DNA of 5,366 bases from Kiritimatiellia bacterium (lineage in GTDB: Bacteria; Verrucomicrobiota; Kiritimatiellia; CAIQIC01; Lenti-01). Numbering within the stretch: the first letter of the stretch is position 1; the number at the start of each line of letters is the position of its first letter. The translations under genes were made by a program, and so were the position numbers. Below are positions 1 through 4,056 of the stretch, one piece after another. The DNA lies in the NCBI GenBank assembly GCA_018432565.1, contig JAHDSS010000073.1:1-5366 (forward strand). The letters run 5' to 3'. The notes below the pieces were generated by a model. The model was not told the DNA's origin. It made no database searches and worked only from the letters and a program-made list of their open reading frames with translations.

Positions 1-542
1 CGGGGCAGCGGGGGGAGCTCCGCGGAGAGCGAACCGAGCCGCACCTGAAGGCCGTCGGCCCGGTCGCGTCCGCGGTGCAGGTCGAGGAGTTCGCCGGAGG
101 CGGTGGCGACGCGCAGGCCGAGGATGTGGTGGCGGGTGGGGCCGTGGAGAAACGACAGCGCGCCGGAGGCGTTGCAGGAGATCATGCCGCCGATGCTGGC
201 GGTGGACTCGGTGGGGTCGGGGGCGAAGAAGCGTCCGGCGGGGACCGCGGCGCGGATGGCGTCAAGAGTGGCGCCGGGCTGGACGACCAGCGTGTCGCCG
301 TCGGGGCGGATGGCGGTCATCTTCGACAGATTCAGGACGAAGCCGCCCTCGGGAACGGCGCCGCCGGTGACGCCGGTTCGGGCGCCCTGGACGGTGACGG
401 ACAGGCCGGACGAGCGGGCCTCGGCGAGGGCGGCCATCACGTCGGCTTCGGTGCGGGGAAAGGCGATGCGGTCCGCGCTGCCCGTGCGGCGGGATTCGTC
501 GCGCAGGAAATCGGCGGGGGCGGGCTGGAGCGTTTCGATCAT
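1..542 (-). CDS. FAD-binding oxidase/dehydrogenase (glycolate oxidase GlcD / D-lactate dehydrogenase type), N-terminal part
   Basis: The minus-strand frame from the ATG at 542-540 is open to the left edge and gives 180 residues; the C-terminus is outside the window. The visible part is the FAD-binding domain of the PCMH/VAO fold. FPRTEADVMAAL (28-39) matches the family's opening segment, and QGARTGVTGGAVPEGG (52-67) is the glycine-rich loop that binds the FAD pyrophosphate. VVQPGATLDAI (86-96) and DPTESTASIGGMISCNASG (109-127) are the later FAD-contacting motifs, followed by HGPTRHHILGLRVATASGE (133-151). Known relatives oxidise 2-hydroxy acids such as glycolate or D-lactate and pass electrons to a quinone or partner subunit. 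The substrate-determining C-terminal cap is missing, so substrate is undecided. No good SD precedes the ATG. An in-frame TTG at 551-549, with AAGG nine bases upstream, is an alternative start. The gene is divergent from the kinase. Family assignment is firm; exact enzyme is not. Confidence 0.9.
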   Translation of the reverse strand, partial: MIETLQPAPADFLRDESRRTGSADRIAFPRTEADVMAALAEARSSGLSVTVQGARTGVTGGAVPEGGFVLNLSKMTAIRPDGDTLVVQPGATLDAIRAAVPAGRFFAPDPTESTASIGGMISCNASGALSFLHGPTRHHILGLRVATASGELLDLHRGRDRADGLQVRLGSLSAELPPLP

Positions 543-557
543 GCGGGTCAATATAGC

Positions 558-585
558 TTGCCTTGGCCGTTGGCGCACGGATAAA
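558..585 (+). promoter_or_regulatory. Candidate sigma-70-like promoter of the nucleoside kinase gene
   Basis: TTGCCT (558-563) and GATAAA (580-585) are separated by 16 bases. Each matches the sigma-70 consensus at four of six positions. Transcription would start near 592, giving a leader of about 23 nt that still contains the SD at 603-608. The TATATA at 596-601 looks more like a -10 box but lies too close to the SD to be useful for this gene. The region also separates divergent genes, so some AT-rich sequence may serve the minus-strand oxidase. This is consensus matching only, and the phylum's sigma preferences are unknown. Confidence 0.3.
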
Positions 586-602
586 GTGTTCGGTTTATAT
601 AC

Positions 603-608
603 AAGGAG
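603..608 (+). promoter_or_regulatory. Shine-Dalgarno site of the nucleoside kinase
   Basis: AAGGAG lies six bases before the ATG at 615. It is the only textbook SD in the window and fixes the start of the kinase. The other three genes have weak or badly spaced SD sequences. Confidence 0.8.
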
Positions 609-614
609 AAAAGC

Positions 615-2294
615 ATGACCAATCGGATGGTTAAGGTGAAGTTCGCGCACGGGCCCGAACAGGACGTCGAAGTCGGGATGGCGCTGAGCCGGATCATGGC
701 GGATTATCCGGCCGTGATGGAGGGGATCGACTACCCGGCGCTGGGGGCGCTGGTGAACAACGAATTCGTCTCGGTGGAGTACCGGATCGAAACGGACAGC
801 ACGGTGAAGATCCTGGGCTACCGGGACTCGTACGGACAGCGGGTGTACCGCCACACGATCGCGTTCCTGCTGGCGAAGGTGGCCCACGAGCTGTATCCCG
901 GCAGCGATTTCGCCGTGGAACACTCGCTGTCGAAGGGGCTCTATTGCAGCTTCCGCGTCGGCGAGGCGCAGGGCGTCACGAAGGAACAGCTGGCGGCGCT
1001 GGATGCGGCGCTGCGCAGGCTGCTGGACGAGAAGGCGCCGATCGACCGGATCAAGATCACGTTCGACGAGGCGATTGCGCACTTCGAGGCCGCGGGCGCC
1101 GCCGACAAGCTGAACCTGCTGCGCTTCAAGAACAGCTCGAAGGTCAGCGTGTACCAGTGCGGCGATTTCATGGATCTGGCGAACCAGCCGCTGGCGAACA
1201 ACGCGGCGGCGCTGGTCAACTACCGGCTGATCCCCTACGAGCAGGGATTCGTGATCATGGGGCCGGACCGGATGGACCTGTCCACATTCCCGCCGTTCGA
1301 GCCCGCGCACTACATCTATGACGTGTTCAAGGGCCACAAGGACTGGGGCCGCATCGTGCGGGTGCGCACGGTGGGCGACCTGAACGAGCGCATCGCCAAG
1401 AAGAAGATCGACGACTTTATTGACGTGAACGAGGCGTACCAGGAGAAGCGCATCGCGCTGCTCGCGGAGCAGATCGCCCAGCGCAAGGGCCAGCTGAAGT
1501 GGATCCTGATCGCCGGGCCGTCGTCGTCGGGCAAGACGACGTTCTCCAAGCGCCTTTCGCTGCAGCTGAAGGCCAGCGGCATGAACGCGAAGCCGATCTC
1601 GCTGGACAACTACTTCGTGGAGCGCGGCAAGACCCCGCTGGACGAGAACGGCGAGGTGGACTACGAGCACCTCGAGGCCCTGAACCTGGAGCTGATTGAC
1701 GAGCAGCTGACGGCGCTGGACGCCGGCAAGCGCGTGGAACTGCCCTACTACAACTTCCACACGGGCCAGCGGGAGTTCCGCGGCGAGTTCATGCACATCG
1801 GTCCCGACGACGTGATCGTGCTGGAAGGCATCCACGGACTGAATCCGCGCCTGACGGCCAGCGTGCCCGTCGAGCACAAGTTCAAGATCTACATCAGCGC
1901 GCTGACGCAGCTGAACATCGACAGCAACAACCGGATTTCGACGACCGACAACCGCCTGATCCGGCGCATGGTGCGGGACAACAACTTCCGCAGCCATCCG
2001 GCGATCAAGACCCTGCAGATGTGGCCCAAGGTGCGCCGCGGCGAGAAGACCTGGATCTTCCCGTTCCAGAAAGAGGCCGACGTGGCGTTCAACTCCGCGC
2101 TGGACTACGAACTGGCCGTGCTGCGCCCCTACGCGGAACCCCTGCTGGCGGAAATCAAGCCGTCCATGCCGGAATACGCCGAGGCCGTGCGCATCCAGCA
2201 GTTCCTGTCGAACTTCCTGGTGATTCCGACCGACCGCGTGCCGCCGACCAGCGTGATCCGCGAGTTCATCGGCCAGAGCTTCTTCCAGTACTAG
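615..2294 (+). CDS. Nucleoside (uridine-type) kinase with N-terminal TGS and ThrRS-like domains
   Basis: A 559-residue protein, full length for this family. Residues about 5-67 are a TGS domain, as at the N-terminus of threonyl-tRNA synthetase (ThrRS). Residues about 70-215 resemble the ThrRS/AlaRS second additional domain (HTIAFLLAKVAHELYP from 80; YQCGDFMDLANQPLA further on), but the metal-ligand pattern is largely lost. From about 290 the fold is a P-loop uridine kinase/phosphoribulokinase. Walker A is GPSSSGKT (301-308). SLDNYF (329-334) places the likely catalytic Asp at 331. EGIHGLNPRL starts at E404, and the Arg-rich RRMVRD segment is at 450-455. Family members are annotated as nucleoside kinases, presumably making nucleoside monophosphates from uridine or cytidine for cytosolic pyrimidine salvage; the phosphate acceptor cannot be read from sequence. 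The start is set by AAGGAG six bases upstream. Codons favour C endings (AAC, TTC, ATC) more than in der or the MATE gene. Family confidence is high. Confidence 0.93.
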   Translation: MTNRMVKVKFAHGPEQDVEVGMALSRIMADYPAVMEGIDYPALGALVNNEFVSVEYRIETDSTVKILGYRDSYGQRVYRHTIAFLLAKVAHELYPGSDFAVEHSLSKGLYCSFRVGEAQGVTKEQLAALDAALRRLLDEKAPIDRIKITFDEAIAHFEAAGAADKLNLLRFKNSSKVSVYQCGDFMDLANQPLANNAAALVNYRLIPYEQGFVIMGPDRMDLSTFPPFEPAHYIYDVFKGHKDWGRIVRVRTVGDLNERIAKKKIDDFIDVNEAYQEKRIALLAEQIAQRKGQLKWILIAGPSSSGKTTFSKRLSLQLKASGMNAKPISLDNYFVERGKTPLDENGEVDYEHLEALNLELIDEQLTALDAGKRVELPYYNFHTGQREFRGEFMHIGPDDVIVLEGIHGLNPRLTASVPVEHKFKIYISALTQLNIDSNNRISTTDNRLIRRMVRDNNFRSHPAIKTLQMWPKVRRGEKTWIFPFQKEADVAFNSALDYELAVLRPYAEPLLAEIKPSMPEYAEAVRIQQFLSNFLVIPTDRVPPTSVIREFIGQSFFQY

Positions 2295-2378
2295 CCGATC
2301 CGGAACCGTCCGGCCGCGCCCGCCGCAGAGCGCCGGCGCCGGAGCGTTTCGCCCGCCCCGCCGCCGGGAATCGAAGTA

Positions 2379-2418
2379 TATAGTTATTGCAATAACACTA
2401 GTTATTGCAATAACTATA
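2379..2418. repeat. Perfect 18-bp inverted repeat built from two GTTATTGCAATAAC palindromes
   Basis: The left arm TATAGTTATTGCAATAAC (2379-2396) and right arm GTTATTGCAATAACTATA (2401-2418) are exact reverse complements around the spacer ACTA. Each arm contains the 14-bp perfect palindrome GTTATTGCAATAAC (2383-2396 and 2401-2414). The element is therefore also a direct repeat with an 18-bp period, and the right copy extends to an 18-bp perfect palindrome, TAGTTATTGCAATAACTA (2399-2416). It is a strongly AT-rich island in GC-rich DNA, 60-100 bases before the possible der starts. Two readings fit: a double operator for a dimeric winged-helix regulator (MarR-family operators are often dyads of this size), or an 18-bp RNA hairpin between the kinase and der. 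No T-tract follows on either strand as in a classic intrinsic terminator. The repeat is certain; its function is not. Confidence 0.9.
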
Positions 2419-2498
2419 CAGAGGCGGAGCGGGGCGGAATCCGGCGGTCTGCGCGGAGAATGGACAAGGGCCGGCGGATGGAGGATAGTGGGCGGCGT

Positions 2499-3872
2499 AT
2501 GAGCAAGGAAACTCCAGTGCAGCGGATCGTGGCGATCGTAGGGCGTCCGAACGTGGGCAAGTCGGCGCTGTTCAACCGGCTGGTGCGGCGCCGGCTGGCG
2601 ATCGTGCATGCCGAGGAAGGGGTGACGCGCGACCGGCTGGCGGCCCCGGCGGACTGGCTGGGGCAGCGGTTTGAGGTGGTGGATACGGGGGGGCTGGCGC
2701 TGATGGACCGCGCGAAGACGGGCGACGACATCGCCCGGGCGACCACGGACCAGGTGAAGGTGGCGATCGAAGACGCTGCGGCGGTGATCCTGGTGACGGA
2801 CCTGAAGGCGGGGCTGCAGCCGCTGGATATCGAAGTGGCGCGGCTGCTGCGCAAGGCCGGACGTCCGGCGGTGGTGGCGGCGAACAAGGCCGACCTGCCG
2901 GAATGGGACGAACGGACCGGCGAATTCGCCGCGCTGGGCTACCCCGTGGTGCCGGTGTCCGCCGCGCACAACCGCGGGGCCGAGGCGCTGATGGAGGCGG
3001 TGCTGCCGCACCTGCCGCCGGATACGGGCGAGGCCGAGCCGCCGCGCCTGAAGGTGGCGGTGGTCGGGCGGCCCAACGCGGGCAAGTCGTCCTACATCAA
3101 CCGCCTGGCGGGCAAGGAGCGGGTGATCGTTTCGGAGGTGCCCGGCACGACGCGCGACACGATCTCGGTGCCGTTCACGCTGACGACGCCCGACGGCCGC
3201 GAGCGGCATTACATGCTGGTGGACACGGCGGGGATGCGCAAGCAGGGGCGCGTGCATGAGTCGGTCGAGAAGTTCAGCCTGTTTCGCGCGGAGACCGGCA
3301 TCGCGGAGGCAGACATCGTGGTGCTGATGCTGGACGCGGAGGAAGGGCCCTCGACGCAGGAAAAGAAGGTGGCGGCGCTGATCCGCAAGCACCGCAAGGC
3401 CTGCGTGGTGCTGGTGAACAAGTGGGATCTGGCCAGGGGCACGGGCGTGAAGGCGTCGGACTACGAGGAGCAGATGCGCCGGGAGCTGTTTTTCCTGGGG
3501 GACATCCCGATCCTGTTCGTGTCGGCGCTCAGCGGCCACCAGATCCGGCGCAGCTTCGAGGTGATCGCGACGGTGGCGGAACGACTGGAGACGGCCATGC
3601 CGACGGGGGTGCTGAACCGGGTGATCCGCGACGCGTTCGAACGCTCGCAGCCGCCGTTCGCGCGCGGGCGCCAGCTCAAGTTCTACTACGCCGCGCAGAC
3701 GGGGACGAATCCCCCGCGGGTCACCCTGTTCGTCAACAACCCGAAGCTCAGCAACCCGTCGCACCAGGCCTATCTGGAGGCGCGGCTGCGCGAGGCGTTC
3801 GATCTTGCCGGCGTGCCGCTGGTCCTGCGCTACCGCTCGAGCCACGGCGAGCCGAAGGCGGAAGCGCGGTGA
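2499..3872 (+). CDS. der: Ribosome assembly GTPase Der (EngA)
   Basis: A tandem double-GTPase protein of 457 residues from the chosen start; Der proteins are usually about 435-490. It binds and hydrolyses GTP and acts in late 50S subunit assembly in the cytoplasm. G domain 1 has GRPNVGKS (15-22), the switch Thr in GVTRDR, DTGG (62-65), NKAD (129-132) and a G5-type VSAAH. G domain 2 has GRPNAGKS (190-197), PGTTRDT, DTAGM (242-246) and NKWD (307-310). The C-terminal KH-like domain runs from about 365 and includes PKLSNPSHQAYLEARLREAF and a terminal LRYRSSH. All nucleotide-binding motifs are intact. The start is ambiguous among in-frame ATGs at 2460, 2478 and 2499. I chose 2499 because Der normally begins only a few residues before its first G1 strand, and because the extra upstream residues are repetitive with atypical codons (AGT, CGT, GAT). 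However, 2478 has a better-spaced SD-like AAGGG (2466-2470). Identity is near certain. Confidence 0.95.
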   Translation: MSKETPVQRIVAIVGRPNVGKSALFNRLVRRRLAIVHAEEGVTRDRLAAPADWLGQRFEVVDTGGLALMDRAKTGDDIARATTDQVKVAIEDAAAVILVTDLKAGLQPLDIEVARLLRKAGRPAVVAANKADLPEWDERTGEFAALGYPVVPVSAAHNRGAEALMEAVLPHLPPDTGEAEPPRLKVAVVGRPNAGKSSYINRLAGKERVIVSEVPGTTRDTISVPFTLTTPDGRERHYMLVDTAGMRKQGRVHESVEKFSLFRAETGIAEADIVVLMLDAEEGPSTQEKKVAALIRKHRKACVVLVNKWDLARGTGVKASDYEEQMRRELFFLGDIPILFVSALSGHQIRRSFEVIATVAERLETAMPTGVLNRVIRDAFERSQPPFARGRQLKFYYAAQTGTNPPRVTLFVNNPKLSNPSHQAYLEARLREAFDLAGVPLVLRYRSSHGEPKAEAR

Positions 3873-3888
3873 ACCCGTTTTCCGGATC

Positions 3889-3958
3889 TTCCACGGTGTG
3901 GAAAACAGGTTTCCATGGCGTGGAAAAACCGCGGAAAAAGTTTCCATGGCGTGGAAAA
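3889..3958 (+). repeat. Palindrome array, first copy of a tandem duplication (units 1-3)
   Basis: This copy carries three short palindromes: TTCCAC-GGT-GTGGAA (3889-3903), TTTCCATGGCGTGGAAA (3910-3926) and the same 17-mer again (3941-3957). A degenerate GCGGAAAAAG stands before the third unit. Aligned without gaps to 3972-4041, it matches at 62 of 70 positions by eye, so the two blocks are a tandem duplication offset by 83 bp. Unit spacing (TTCC to TTCC) is 22 then 31 bp. The first unit pairs fully by Watson-Crick rules, while the other two need a G-U pair next to the loop. The block begins 17 bases after the der stop codon and does not keep a reading frame. Confidence 0.92.
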
Positions 3959-3967
3959 ATCCGCCCG

Positions 3968-3990
3968 TTTTTTCCACCGCGTGGAAAAAA
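3968..3990. repeat. Unit 4: longest perfect hairpin of the array (10-bp stem, 3-nt loop)
   Basis: TTTTTTCCAC (3968-3977), loop CGC (3978-3980) and GTGGAAAAAA (3981-3990) form a perfect 10-bp dyad. It is the strongest single hairpin of the six units and starts the second duplicated block. The T-run is the 5' arm, and no T-run follows the stem on either strand, so it is not a classic intrinsic terminator. Confidence 0.85.
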
Positions 3991-4041
3991 GTTTTCCATG
4001 GCGTGGAAAAGTGGCGGAAAAAGTTTCCATAGCGTGGAAAA
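3972..4041 (+). repeat. Palindrome array, second copy of the tandem duplication (units 4-6)
   Basis: This block contains the core of unit 4 (3972-3986), unit 5 TTTTCCATGGCGTGGAAAA (3992-4010) and unit 6 TTTCCATAGCGTGGAAA (4024-4040), with GCGGAAAAAG before unit 6. It repeats the order of the first block: one fully paired unit followed by two units with a T opposite G beside the loop, again spaced 22 and 31 bp. Unit 6 ends 16 bases before the GTG start of the MATE gene, and its TAG (4030-4032) is the in-frame stop that opens the MATE reading frame. The array therefore lies in or at the edge of the MATE leader if transcription starts upstream. Confidence 0.92.
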
Positions 4042-4051
4042 GGCGGGGGGG
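4040..4051 (+). promoter_or_regulatory. Weak ribosome binding region of the MATE gene
   Basis: AAGG (4040-4043) is followed by C and then seven G residues (4045-4051), ending five bases before the GTG at 4057. It is purine-rich and could pair with the 16S anti-SD using G-U pairs, but it is not a consensus SD. It directly abuts palindrome unit 6, whose 3' arm overlaps the AAGG, so hairpin formation could affect ribosome access. Confidence 0.4.
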
Positions 4052-4056
4052 CAGCC

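Noticed and set aside
75..618. Two overlapping plus-strand open frames (75-584 and 103-618)
   Set aside because: Both are antisense to the FAD-binding oxidase, whose minus-strand frame carries the flavin-binding motifs. The products are Gly/Ala/Arg-rich with no family features.
2300..2342. Small GC-rich dyads after the kinase stop: CCGGA-ACCG-TCCGG (2300-2313) and CCGGCGCCGG (2333-2342)
   Set aside because: The first has only a 5-bp stem with no T-run after it; the second has no room for a loop. Short dyads like these are expected by chance in DNA this GC-rich.
2379..2418. Classic Rho-independent terminator
   Set aside because: The 18-bp stem is AT-rich and no T-tract follows it on either strand. 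A role at the RNA 3' end remains possible but is not the canonical form.
3889..4041. CRISPR array
   Set aside because: Units are only about 17 bp, and gaps between units range from about one to sixteen bases, mostly made of related sequence. There are no unique 26-40 bp spacers and no cas genes.
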